From the NCBI RefSeq assembly GCF_003001955.1, contig NZ_PVNH01000004.1, forward strand, positions 1-64,000: 64,000 nucleotides of DNA. Reading direction: 5' to 3'. Below are positions 24,590 through 32,676 of this stretch, in pieces; the first letter of the stretch is position 1; each line of letters opens with the position of its first letter. The stretch is from Prauserella shujinwangii. GTDB taxonomy: Bacteria > Actinomycetota > Actinomycetes > Mycobacteriales > Pseudonocardiaceae. Both the position numbers and the translations under genes were made by a program. The notes under the pieces were generated by a model. The model made no database searches. It saw nothing but the letters and a program-made list of their open reading frames with translations, and was not told where the DNA came from.

Positions 24590-25453
24590 TCAGGCGGCTT
24601 CCTCCTCGGTGAGCAGCTCGTCCCAGCGGCGCTGGGCGGCGGGGCGCCACTCGACGTGCCGGGCGTGGAACAGCTCCGCGGCCCTGGCGCCGCTCCACTG
24701 CTCCGGCAGCAGGGACGGCGGCAGCTGCGGGTCCAGGAACGGGAACCGCCGCCACTCGTGCACCAGGCGGGTCTGCGCGTGCAGTACCGCGTCGCCGTCG
24801 GCGGGGGCCAGCCCGGCGAACTCGTCGACGAAGTCCTCGTACCGGGTCTTCAGCGTGCTGAGGTCCCACGCGCGCGCCACCATGTCGCCCTCCTCGCCGA
24901 CGGCGCCGTACGTCCCGACGAACGAGGTCGCGTCCGCCAGTTCCAGCTTCCGCAGGATGTCGAGCGCCTCCGCCTCGCGGGAGACGTGCGGGCTGATCCA
25001 CACGCCCGGCTCGGGCGAGCCGAACCCCGCCCAGGTCAGCTTGGTGCGCAACTGGTGCCGCAGCTCGCGTTTCGGCTCCGGCACCGAGACGAGCAGGATG
25101 ACCCACCGGCCGTCCCACTCCCACCCGGTGCTGCCGAAGTCGTAGATCCGCCGCGCGCCCTCCGTGAGCAGCGCGCGCCCCGGCGGCGTCAGCGACCAGC
25201 GCACCCGCCTGCCGACCCGCTCCGACTCCAGCCAGCCCTCGGCCGCGGTGCGGGCCAGTGCCTGCCGCGCCGACTTCTCCTCCACGTCGAAGGTGGCGAG
25301 CGCGTCGACGAGTACCGACGTCCACACCGGACTGTCCCGCGGCAGCACGAACTCCCCGAGCAGCGTCATGAGCAGCGATCGGGCGCTCGTGTGGCTGACC
25401 TCGCGGCGCCTGCTGACCACCGGCCGGGCGCCTTTGCCTGCGGCGGATGCCAT
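24590..25453 (-). CDS. PaaX-family transcriptional regulator
   Basis: A 287-residue regulator with the PaaX architecture. The N-terminal winged helix is ARSLLMTLLGEFVLPRDSPVW and EKSARQALARTAAEGWLES; the middle PaaX domain is WDGRWVILLVSVPEPKRELRHQLRTKLTWAGFG and GVWISPH; the C-terminal PaaX_C part is VHEWRRFPFLDPQLPPSLLP. PaaX proteins repress aromatic-acid catabolic genes and are released by the aryl-CoA intermediate. Position at the end of the box operon suggests benzoyl-CoA as effector, which is inference. It is convergent with the ligase gene and separated from it by the repeat array. Confidence 0.92.
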   Translation of the reverse strand: MASAAGKGARPVVSRRREVSHTSARSLLMTLLGEFVLPRDSPVWTSVLVDALATFDVEEKSARQALARTAAEGWLESERVGRRVRWSLTPPGRALLTEGARRIYDFGSTGWEWDGRWVILLVSVPEPKRELRHQLRTKLTWAGFGSPEPGVWISPHVSREAEALDILRKLELADATSFVGTYGAVGEEGDMVARAWDLSTLKTRYEDFVDEFAGLAPADGDAVLHAQTRLVHEWRRFPFLDPQLPPSLLPEQWSGARAAELFHARHVEWRPAAQRRWDELLTEEEAA

Positions 25454-25517
25454 CTCGTCACCTTCTCGTCGCTGACCGGTTCGACAGACGAGGGTAGCGA
25501 GCGCCGCCGGGAGCCGG

Positions 25518-25898
25518 TCAGCCGCCGCTGCCGTACGGCCGGGTCAGGATCTCCAGGTTGTGCCCGTCCGGGTCGGTGAAGTACACGCCGCGGCCGCCGT
25601 CGTTGGTGTTGATCTCGCCGGGCCGCCGGTGCAGCGGGTCGGCCCAGTACGGCACGCCGCGCTCGGTGATCCGGCCGAAGATCTCGTCGAACTCCGCCTC
25701 GCTGACGAGGAACGCCAGGTGCAGCGAGGGCACCTCCGCCGCGTCCAGGTAGTCGAGGGTCACGTCGTTGCTGGTGCGCACACCGAGGAACGGCCCGAAC
25801 GGCTCGGGCTCGGGCAGCCCCAGGATGCCGGCCAGGAACGTCGCGCCTGCCTTCTTATCCCTGCTCGGAACGATGGTGTGGTTGAGCTGGATCGTCAT
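25518..25898 (-). CDS. VOC-family (glyoxalase-like) protein
   Basis: A 126-residue single VOC domain: LNHTIVPSRDKKAGATFLAGILG at the N-terminus (His metal ligand near residue 7), SLHLAFLVSEAEFDEIFGRI in the middle, and GVYFTDPDGHNLEILTRPYG with the final Glu ligand at the C-terminus. Members bind a divalent metal and act as lyases, dioxygenases or drug-binding proteins; substrate unknown. It stands 22 bases downstream of mftE on the same strand and could be cotranscribed with the mycofactocin genes. Confidence 0.88.
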   Translation of the reverse strand: MTIQLNHTIVPSRDKKAGATFLAGILGLPEPEPFGPFLGVRTSNDVTLDYLDAAEVPSLHLAFLVSEAEFDEIFGRITERGVPYWADPLHRRPGEINTNDGGRGVYFTDPDGHNLEILTRPYGSGG

Positions 25899-25920
25899 GT
25901 CACGAACCTAAGACTTCGAG

Positions 25921-26592
25921 TTAGGTCGAGGTCAACCACGCGTCGACCGCCGTGGCCAGCGCGTCCGTCCAGCGCACCAGCACGGCCTCGCCCTCCGCCG
26001 CCGTGGCCCCCACCGGATCGCCGAGCACCCCGTTGGGGCTCACGGCGCGCACGCCCTCGCGCACCAGCCGGCCGAGCAGTTCGGGCAGCGGTTCCGTGCG
26101 CCCCCGCTCGGCCCGCTCCACCCGGACGTCCGCGGGCCGCAGCCGGAGCAGCACCGACGTCTCGGCCCGCCCGGCGTGCGTGTCGTCGGCGCGGCCACCG
26201 GGGAACCACGCCAGCACGTGCCTGCCCTCGCCGCGCAGCAGCCGCACCGCCCGCCGCACCGGTTCCAGGTTCCCGCCGTGCCCGCTCACCAGCACCACCC
26301 CGGCGAACCGGTCCGCCGAGCGCACCAGCTCCACGAGCACCAGCTCCAGCGCCCGCCCGCCGATCGACAGCGTGCCCGGGAAGTCGGCGTGCTCGCCGCT
26401 GGAGCCGTACGGCAGCGCCGGGGCCACCAGCACGTCCGGCCGCCGCGCGGCCAGCCTGCGGCACAGTTCGGTGGCGACCGCCGTGTCGGTGTCCAGCGGC
26501 AGGTGCGGTCCGTGCTGTTCGGTGGCGCCGAGCGGGACGGCCAGCACCCCCGCGCCGACCTCGGGCCAGCGCAGCCCGGCCAGCCTCGTCAC
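25921..26592 (-). CDS. mftE: Mycofactocin system creatininase-family peptidase
   Basis: A 223-residue metal-dependent amidohydrolase of the creatininase family. The metal-binding motifs are LGATEQHGPHLPLDTDT (Glu, His, Asp), YGSSGEHADFPGTLSIG and LVSGHGGN. In the mycofactocin pathway MftE cleaves the modified MftA peptide to release the Val-Tyr-derived core. The GTG at 26592 overlaps the mftF stop (GTGA). The family call rests on these motifs and on the neighbours mftF, the coupled SDR and mftR. Its peptide substrate gene (mftA) and the radical SAM enzyme mftC are not in this window. Confidence 0.88.
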   Translation of the reverse strand: MTRLAGLRWPEVGAGVLAVPLGATEQHGPHLPLDTDTAVATELCRRLAARRPDVLVAPALPYGSSGEHADFPGTLSIGGRALELVLVELVRSADRFAGVVLVSGHGGNLEPVRRAVRLLRGEGRHVLAWFPGGRADDTHAGRAETSVLLRLRPADVRVERAERGRTEPLPELLGRLVREGVRAVSPNGVLGDPVGATAAEGEAVLVRWTDALATAVDAWLTST

Positions 26593-27914
26593 GGCCGGGG
26601 CCTGCCGACCTCGGTGAACGACGGCAGCAGCGGCACGGCCGTCCGGTGCCGCAGGCAGCCCGCCCACACGCCCGTGCCGTAGGCGAGGTCGTCGGCGATC
26701 CGCAGCGCCGCCCACACCGGGCCGTGCCGCACCGACTCGGCCAGGCACGGCAGCAGGCTCGCTAGCAGCACCCGCCTGCCCCGCGGGCTCGGCAGCGCGA
26801 GCGGCCACCACGCCCGGCGGACGGCGTCCGCGAGCAGCCGTCCCGCGCCGAGGTGGCCGGACGCGGCCAGCCGGACCGCCTCGGCCCCGGGCACCCCGCT
26901 GGGCCGCAGCTTGCGCGGCAGCAGCGCGGTGGTGACCGCCGCGACCGCCAGCGCGGCACCCGGCCGTCCCGCCGCGAGCAGTCCCCACGCCGCCGCGCTC
27001 CACCCCGACAGCCGCGCGCAGCTCAGGTCGCGGCCGTGCCTGCGGGCCAGCGGGGCCGCCGACGTGCCGTAGTCGAACCGCTGCCGCAGCCACCCCCGCA
27101 GCCGTGGCCGCGGATCGTGCCGGACCACCGCGGCGGGCTGGTAGCGGACGTAGCCGGACTCCAGCAGCCGCCACACCAGGTCGACGTCCTCGCCGAACCG
27201 CAGGCCGGGATCGAAGCCGTCCACAGCGGACAGTGCCGACCGGCGCACCAGCAGCGCGGCGCTCGGCACGTAGCTCACCCTGCTCAGCGGGCGCACCGGC
27301 GCCGGCGCGGGACCGAGGTCCAGGCTCGACCGGACCGCCTCGTAGCGGGCCAGCGCGCCGGGGCCGGGCGCGCTGCGGACGCGGGGCGCCACCGCGAGCA
27401 CGCGCGGGTCGGTGAACTGGGGCAGCGCCGAGGCCAGCCAGCCCGGCTCCGGCACCGCGTCGGAGTCGAGGAACGCGACGACCTCGGTGCGCGCCAGCCG
27501 CCAGCCCGCGTTGCGCGCGGCCGCGGGGCCCTCCGGGCGCGCGTGCCGGACCCGCGCCCCCGGCAGCGGCGCGGCGGAGCCGTCGTCGACCACGATCCGG
27601 TCGGCCACCTCACCGGTCGCGGCCAGCACCCGGGCGACCCCCTCGGGGTTGTCCTTCACGGGCACCACCACCGTGACGTCGGCGGGGGTGAGCTCCGGCG
27701 GCGGCTCGGGGTGCAGCAGGCCCGCGTCCACCAGCCGCCGGGCGAGGGCCTGCTCGCGCGAGTCGGAGCCGAGCGGAGTCCCCGCGAGCCACCCGTCGAG
27801 CAGCCGCGCGCCCCCGGCCCGCAGCCGGATCAGCCGCAGCGGCGAGCCGCCGACGAGCAGTCCGCCCCGGCGGCGCGCCGAACCGTCCAGCAGGAGCCGG
27901 GTGCCGGGTCTCAT
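26589..27914 (-). CDS. mftF: Mycofactocin system glycosyltransferase
   Basis: A 441-residue GT-A glycosyltransferase (GT2). A short N-terminal module (LLLDGSARRRGGLLVGGSPL) precedes the catalytic domain, which has VTVVVPVKDNPEGVARVL, RIVVDDGSA, AAARNAGWRLAR, the DSDA metal motif, and DGFDPGLRFGEDVDLVWRL (acceptor-side ED motif). The C-terminal part is hydrophobic. MftF adds beta-1,4-linked glucose chains to the mycofactocin core. The ATG at 27914 overlaps the SDR stop codon by ATGA and its own stop overlaps mftE, so the three genes form a tightly coupled operon. Confidence 0.88.
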   Translation of the reverse strand: MRPGTRLLLDGSARRRGGLLVGGSPLRLIRLRAGGARLLDGWLAGTPLGSDSREQALARRLVDAGLLHPEPPPELTPADVTVVVPVKDNPEGVARVLAATGEVADRIVVDDGSAAPLPGARVRHARPEGPAAARNAGWRLARTEVVAFLDSDAVPEPGWLASALPQFTDPRVLAVAPRVRSAPGPGALARYEAVRSSLDLGPAPAPVRPLSRVSYVPSAALLVRRSALSAVDGFDPGLRFGEDVDLVWRLLESGYVRYQPAAVVRHDPRPRLRGWLRQRFDYGTSAAPLARRHGRDLSCARLSGWSAAAWGLLAAGRPGAALAVAAVTTALLPRKLRPSGVPGAEAVRLAASGHLGAGRLLADAVRRAWWPLALPSPRGRRVLLASLLPCLAESVRHGPVWAALRIADDLAYGTGVWAGCLRHRTAVPLLPSFTEVGRPRP

Positions 27915-28702
27915 GCCGTGAACCCGCCGTCGGCGTGCACCACCGTGCCGGTGACGGCCGACGCCTCGGGCGAGCACAGGAAGCACACGGCGGCCGCCAC
28001 CTCGTCCGGGTCGAGCAATCGCTCGACGAGCTGGTGCTCCGCGAACTCCTCCGGGCCTGCCAGGCCGTACAGCGCCGCGGTCGCGGCGAGCAGGTCGGTG
28101 CGCGTGGAGCCGGGGGAGACGGCGGCGGCGCACACCCCGGTGCCGCGCAGGTCGGTCGCCAGCCCCCGGATCAGGCCGACCACCGCGTGCTTCGCGGCGT
28201 TGTACCCGGTCAGGTGCCGCAGCCCGCGGTGGGCGGCGGCGGAGGCCAGCGCCACGAAACGCCCCGTGCGCGGTGCGGGCCTGCGCAGCAGCGCGGGCAC
28301 GGCGGCCCGGGCGAGGTTGGCCACCCCGCGTACGCCGACGTCGAACTGCGCGTCCCACTGGGTGGCCCACTCCGCGTCGCCGCCCTCCCACAGCGGCCGC
28401 CCGCCCGCCAGCAGCGCCGCACCCGCGACGGCGGCGTCGAGCCCGCCGAAGCGTTCCTCCGCCGTGGCCACCGCGTCCCGCAGCGCGGGCAGCTCCTGCA
28501 CGTCCGCCACGACGTCGACCACCGAGCCGGGGTGCTCGGCGGCGAGCGCGGCGAGCTGTTCCCTGGTGGCGAGGGGATAGGGGACGCGCGGATCGTCGGC
28601 GCAGCGGTCGACGGCCACCACCTGCCAGCCGGACCGGGCCAGCCGGCGTACGACCGCCGCCCCGATGCCCCGCCCGGCGCCCGTGACGAGCGCGGTGCTC
28701 AT
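27911..28702 (-). CDS. Mycofactocin-coupled SDR-family oxidoreductase
   Basis: A 263-residue short-chain dehydrogenase: TGAGRGIGAAVVRRLA (cofactor loop), then an insertion after the second strand (AVDRCADDPRVPYPLATREQ) that is characteristic of the mycofactocin-associated SDR subfamily. The catalytic Ser lies in LASAAAHRGL and the YxxxK motif in GYNAAKHAVVG; the C-terminus is VTGTVVHADGGF. Such enzymes hold a non-exchangeable NAD that is reoxidised by mycofactocin. It is the first gene of the SDR-mftF-mftE operon, divergent from mftR. The alcohol or aldehyde substrate is unknown. Confidence 0.87.
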   Translation of the reverse strand: MSTALVTGAGRGIGAAVVRRLARSGWQVVAVDRCADDPRVPYPLATREQLAALAAEHPGSVVDVVADVQELPALRDAVATAEERFGGLDAAVAGAALLAGGRPLWEGGDAEWATQWDAQFDVGVRGVANLARAAVPALLRRPAPRTGRFVALASAAAHRGLRHLTGYNAAKHAVVGLIRGLATDLRGTGVCAAAVSPGSTRTDLLAATAALYGLAGPEEFAEHQLVERLLDPDEVAAAVCFLCSPEASAVTGTVVHADGGFTA

Positions 28703-28752
28703 CGGCCCCGGTCAGGCGCGGCCGCGTGCATGGGATCCTGACTCCTCGTCGA

Positions 28753-28798
28753 GTGTCACGGTGTGCGACGGTGATCGTGCACCCGACGGTAATGACAC
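28753..28798. promoter_or_regulatory. Possible regulator site in the mft divergent gap
   Basis: GTGTCA (28753-28758) and TGACAC (28793-28798) form an inverted pair 34 bases apart in the 118-base gap between the SDR and mftR; an ACGGT motif is repeated between them. The position suits an MftR operator, but the arms are short and far apart, so chance is possible. Confidence 0.3.
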
Positions 28799-28820
28799 CG
28801 GGTGCCAGAGGGAAGGGCTC

Positions 28821-29423
28821 ATGGCCAACCAGACTCCGGAACTACCCGTTCGGCCGGGCCGGCGCCGCTCGACCAGCCAGCACGAGCTGGAGCGGGTGGC
28901 CTTCGAGCTGTTCGCCAGGCAGGGGTTCGACGCCACCACCGTGGACGAGATCGCCCGCGGCGCCGGCATCGGCAGGCGCACGTTCTTCCGGTACTTCGAC
29001 TCGAAGAACGACGTCGTGTGGGGCAGCTTCGGCGAACACCTGGAGCGGATGCGCGAGCACTTCCGCCGGTGCCCGCCGGGGCAGCCGCTCCTGGACGCCC
29101 TGCGCACCGTGGTGGTCGAGTTCAACCGGGTCGACCCCGAGGACGTGCCGTGGCACCGCAGGCGGATGGAGCTGATCCTGCGCGTGCCCGCGCTGCAGGC
29201 GCACTCGACGTTGCGGTACGCCGACTGGCGCGCCGTCGTGGCCGAGTTCGCCGCCGGGCGGCTCGGCGTGCCGCCGGACGCGCTGAAGCCGCAGGCGCTG
29301 GCGTACGCGGCGCTCGGGGTCGCGCTGGCGGCCTACGAGCACTGGCTGGCCGACCCGGGTTCGGACCTGTGCGCCGTCCTCGACGCCGCGATGACCGACC
29401 TGGCGCGCGGCTTCGGCTCCTGA
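28821..29423 (+). CDS. mftR: Mycofactocin system TetR-type regulator
   Basis: A 200-residue TetR-family protein. The DNA-binding domain is LERVAFELFARQGFDATTVDEIARGAGIGRRTFFRYFDSKND (split here only for naming: helix-turn-helix at about residues 35-60), followed by VVWGSFGEHLERMREHF and an all-helical ligand domain ending ALAAYEHWLADPGSDL. This matches MftR, which in mycobacteria represses the mft genes and responds to long-chain acyl-CoAs. It is divergent from the SDR-mftF-mftE operon, the usual arrangement. The ATG at 28821 follows AGGGAAGGG. A 21-bp repeat array begins directly after the stop. Confidence 0.85.
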   Translation: MANQTPELPVRPGRRRSTSQHELERVAFELFARQGFDATTVDEIARGAGIGRRTFFRYFDSKNDVVWGSFGEHLERMREHFRRCPPGQPLLDALRTVVVEFNRVDPEDVPWHRRRMELILRVPALQAHSTLRYADWRAVVAEFAAGRLGVPPDALKPQALAYAALGVALAAYEHWLADPGSDLCAVLDAAMTDLARGFGS

Positions 29424-29575
29424 CGTGTCCGCAGGTTGTGCACGCGTGTCCGCGGGTTGTGTACGCGTGTCCGCGTTCCCCGCGCCCGGTGGCGTCGCCG
29501 TCCGCGGACACGTGTCCCCAGACGGCGGACACGTGTCCCTGGACGGCGGACACGGGTGCGCCGATGGCGGACACG
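29424..29575. repeat. Iterated 21-bp repeat array D, copy 2
   Basis: The array starts on the base after the mftR stop and ends 5 bases before the stop of the convergent GreA-like gene. Three direct units begin CGTGTCCGC (two complete, CGTGTCCGCAGGTTGTGCAC and CGTGTCCGCGGGTTGTGTAC, then one shorter). A spacer follows, then three units of the opposite sense such as TGTCCCTGGACGGCGGACAC. Layout and position match the array at 24456-24586. Confidence 0.85.
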
Positions 29576-29579
29576 GTGC

Positions 29580-30044
29580 TCAGGAGGGCGGGGTGAGCTT
29601 CACGATCTCCGCGGTGGCCTCGCCCTGCGGGGTGCGGTAGGTGATCGTGTCCCCCTCCTCGTGCTCGGCGATGGCACGGCCGAGCGGGCTGTCCGCCGTC
29701 AGGGTGGAGATGTCCTCGTCCTCGGCCTCCTCGGCGATGCCGATGACGAGCATCTCCTCGACGTCGCCCTCGCCGAACTTGAGCGTCACCCGCGTCCCCG
29801 GCCGCAGCGCCGACGGCGACTCCGTGGCGGGGCCGCCGGTCAGCAGGTCCTGGATCTCGGCGATCCTGCGGTCCAGCCAGGAGGTGTTCTCCGCGCGTTC
29901 GAGCAGGTCGGCCTGGTCCGCGCTGTCACCCAACGGGTCTTCACCGAGCCGTGGCGCGAGCGCGGCCCGCTGCTCGCGTAACTGTTCGAGCTCACGCTCC
30001 AGCCGCGCGCGGGCGGCCGGGCTCAGGCCTGGTGTCGACGTCAT
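29580..30044 (-). CDS. GreA/GreB-family transcription factor
   Basis: A 154-residue protein with the Gre layout: an N-terminal antiparallel coiled coil (ARARLERELEQLREQRAAL through AENTSWLDRRIAEIQDLL) and a C-terminal FKBP-like domain (GTRVTLKFGEGDVEEMLVIG, DISTLTADSPLGRAIAEHEEGD). Tip acidic residues (GEDPLGDSADQAD) are present, as needed for stimulating RNA cleavage by RNA polymerase. Actinobacteria normally also have a longer housekeeping greA, so this may be a paralogue. The ATG at 30044 was preferred to an upstream in-frame start because it begins the conserved helix. Confidence 0.85.
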   Translation of the reverse strand: MTSTPGLSPAARARLERELEQLREQRAALAPRLGEDPLGDSADQADLLERAENTSWLDRRIAEIQDLLTGGPATESPSALRPGTRVTLKFGEGDVEEMLVIGIAEEAEDEDISTLTADSPLGRAIAEHEEGDTITYRTPQGEATAEIVKLTPPS

Positions 30045-30098
30045 CGTTCCATTGTCAGCGCTGATGCCCGGCCTCGCCACGTTTCCGGAGTGGATCAC

Positions 30099-32486
30099 TC
30101 AGCGGCTGTAACCCGCCTTGCGCAGCGCCTCGGCCATCGCACCGCCGGCGGGGGCGCCCCGGTCGGACCGCTGCCCGCCCCGGCGCTGCCCGCCGCCCTG
30201 CCGACGTCCGGCACGGCCACCCCGTTCGCCCCGGCCCGGGGCCCGCTCGCCGCCGGATCCCGCGGCCGTACCGCCCTTTCCGGGCTCGTCGTCGAGCCGC
30301 AGGGTCAGCGAGATGCGCTTGCGGGCCTCGTCGACGTCGAGCACCTTCACGTGCACCACGTCACCCGGCTTGACCACCTCGCGCGGGTCCTTGACGTAGT
30401 GGTGCGACATCGCCGACACGTGCACCAGGCCGTCCTGGTGCACGCCGATGTCCACGAAGGCGCCGAACGCGGCGACGTTGGTGACCACGCCCTCCAGCCG
30501 CATCCCCGGCTTGAGGTCGGCGATCTTCTCGACGCCCTCGGCGAACGTCGCCGTCCGGAACTCGGGCCGGGGGTCGCGGCCCGGCTTCTCCAGCTCGGCC
30601 AGGATGTCGGTGACCGTGGGCAGCCCGAACGTGTCGTCGACGAACCGCTCCGGCTTCAGCGTGCGCAGGGTGCGGCTGTCCCCGATGAGCTCCCGCAGGC
30701 CGGTACCGGTCGCGTCGAGGATGCGCCGCACCACCGGGTAGGCCTCGGGGTGCACGCTGGAGGAGTCCAGCGGGTCGTCGCCGTCGCGGATGCGCAGGAA
30801 GCCCGCGCACTGCTCGAACGCCTTCGGGCCCAGCCGCGCGACCTCCTTCAGCGCGGTCCGCGTGCGGAACGGGCCGTGCTGGTCGCGGTGCTGCACGATG
30901 TTCTCCGCGAGCCCGGACCCGATGCCCGACACGCGCGTCAGCAGCGGCGCCGAGGCGGTGTTGACGTCCACGCCGACCGCGTTCACGCAGTCCTCCACCA
31001 CCGCGTCCAGCGACCGGGACAGCTTCGACTCGGCCAGATCGTGCTGGTACTGGCCGACGCCGATCGACTTGGGGTCGATCTTGACCAGCTCGGCGAGCGG
31101 GTCCTGCAGCCTGCGCGCGATCGAGACGGCGCCCCGCAGCGACACGTCGAGGCCGGGCAGCTCCTGCCCGGCGTATGCGGACGCCGAGTACACCGAGGCG
31201 CCCGCCTCCGACACCACGACCTTCGTCAGCTTCAGCTCCGGGCGCAGCTTCACCAGCTCGCCGGCCAGCTTGTCGGTCTCCCGCGAGGCGGTGCCGTTGC
31301 CGATGGCGATGAGCTCGACGGAGTGCTCGCGTGCCAGCTTCTCCAGCGTGACCAGCGCCTCGTTCCACCGCGCCTGCGGCTTGTGCGGGTAGATCGTGTC
31401 GGTGGCGACCACCTTGCCGGTGCCGTCCACGACGGCGACCTTGACGCCGGTGCGGTAGCCGGGGTCGAGGCCCATCGTCGCGCGGGTGCCCGCGGGCGCG
31501 GCCAGCAGCAGGTCGCGGAGGTTGGCGGCGAACACGCGCACCGCCTCGTCCTCGGCGGCCTGGCGCAGCCGCATCCGCAGGTCGATGCCGAGGTGCAGCA
31601 GGATCTTCGTGCGCCACGCCCAGCGGACGGTGTCGGTGAGCCACTTGTCGGCGGGCCTGCCCTCGTCGGCGATGCCGAAGCGCTCGGCGATGCGCAGCTC
31701 GTAGTCGCTCGGCCCGGTGCGCGGCTCGGCGTCGGGGGCGGCGGGTTCGGCCGGTTCGGTGGTGAGGTCGAGCACCTCCTCCTTCTCACCGCGGAACATC
31801 GCGAGGATCCGGTGGGAGGGCAGCTTGGTGAACGGTTCGGCGAAGTCGAAGTAGTCGGAGAACTTGGCGCCCTCGGTCTCCTTGCCAGGCCGGACTTTCG
31901 CCGACAGCCACCCCTGCGACCACATGCGCTCGCGCAGCTCGCCGATCAGGTCGGCGTCCTCCGCGAACCGCTCCACGAGGATGGCCCTGGCGCCGTCGAG
32001 CGCGGCCGCCGCGTCGGCGACGCCCTTGTCCGGGTCCACGAACAGCGCGGCCGCCGCCCGCGGGTCCTTGGCCGGGTCGCCGAGCAGGCCGTCGGCCAGC
32101 GGCTCCAGCCCCGCCTCCCGCGCGATCTGCGCCTTGGTACGCCGCTTGGGCTTGTACGGCAGGTAGATGTCCTCCAGCCGGGCCTTCGTCTCGGCCGCCC
32201 GGATGCGGGCCTCCAGCGCGTCGTCGAGCTTGCCCTGCTCGCGGATCGAGTCGAGGATCGCAGTGCGCCGTTCCTCCAGCTCCCGCAGGTAGCGCAGGCG
32301 CTCCTCGAGGGTGCGCAGCTGGGCGTCGTCGAGCGCGCCCGTCACCTCCTTGCGGTACCGCGCGATGAACGGCACGGTCGAGCCGCTGTCGAGCAACTCG
32401 ACCGCGGCCCGCACCTGGCGCTGCTGGACGCCGAGCTCGTCGGCGATCTTCTGGTCAATGGACACCGTCTCAGCCACGACGGGCAT
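30099..32486 (-). CDS. tex: Tex-family RNA-binding transcription accessory protein
   Basis: A 795-residue Tex protein. The helical N-terminal region has [20 protein letters not shown] and [44 protein letters not shown] follows. The YqgF-like nuclease-fold domain has [20 protein letters not shown] (about residues 330-350), and the helix-hairpin-helix region has [20 protein letters not shown]. An S1 domain ([31 protein letters not shown]) near residue 650 precedes a Gly/Arg-rich, disordered tail. Length fits the family. It is monocistronic and separated from ilvD by a family B palindrome. Confidence 0.95.
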   Translation of the reverse strand: MPVVAETVSIDQKIADELGVQQRQVRAAVELLDSGSTVPFIARYRKEVTGALDDAQLRTLEERLRYLRELEERRTAILDSIREQGKLDDALEARIRAAETKARLEDIYLPYKPKRRTKAQIAREAGLEPLADGLLGDPAKDPRAAAALFVDPDKGVADAAAALDGARAILVERFAEDADLIGELRERMWSQGWLSAKVRPGKETEGAKFSDYFDFAEPFTKLPSHRILAMFRGEKEEVLDLTTEPAEPAAPDAEPRTGPSDYELRIAERFGIADEGRPADKWLTDTVRWAWRTKILLHLGIDLRMRLRQAAEDEAVRVFAANLRDLLLAAPAGTRATMGLDPGYRTGVKVAVVDGTGKVVATDTIYPHKPQARWNEALVTLEKLAREHSVELIAIGNGTASRETDKLAGELVKLRPELKLTKVVVSEAGASVYSASAYAGQELPGLDVSLRGAVSIARRLQDPLAELVKIDPKSIGVGQYQHDLAESKLSRSLDAVVEDCVNAVGVDVNTASAPLLTRVSGIGSGLAENIVQHRDQHGPFRTRTALKEVARLGPKAFEQCAGFLRIRDGDDPLDSSSVHPEAYPVVRRILDATGTGLRELIGDSRTLRTLKPERFVDDTFGLPTVTDILAELEKPGRDPRPEFRTATFAEGVEKIADLKPGMRLEGVVTNVAAFGAFVDIGVHQDGLVHVSAMSHHYVKDPREVVKPGDVVHVKVLDVDEARKRISLTLRLDDEPGKGGTAAGSGGERAPGRGERGGRAGRRQGGGQRRGGQRSDRGAPAGGAMAEALRKAGYSR

Positions 32487-32545
32487 TGTGCCTGTTCCGC
32501 TCCGCGCCGTCGCCGCGGATCCGGGTTCGCGCCGGTGCCGTGCGC

Positions 32546-32607
32546 GGTCACCTCTCGTGAGTGTTTTCCGTGGTTCTCACCACGTTTCTCACTCACGAGT
32601 GGTGAGC
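32546..32607. repeat. Palindrome family B, copy 2
   Basis: Imperfect inverted repeat whose right half, CTCACTCACGAGTGGTGAGC, is identical to that of copy 1; the left half (CTCTCGTGAGTG) has several mismatches, and an inner CGTGG/CCACG pair closes the loop. It lies in the divergent gap between tex and ilvD, so unlike copies 1 and 3 it is not at a gene's 3' end. Confidence 0.8.
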
Positions 32608-32676
32608 TGCGCAAACGGCACGCCGGGCACCCGCCACGGTGTTCGCCGGGCACCCGGTGAGGCATGATCTGGGGTC

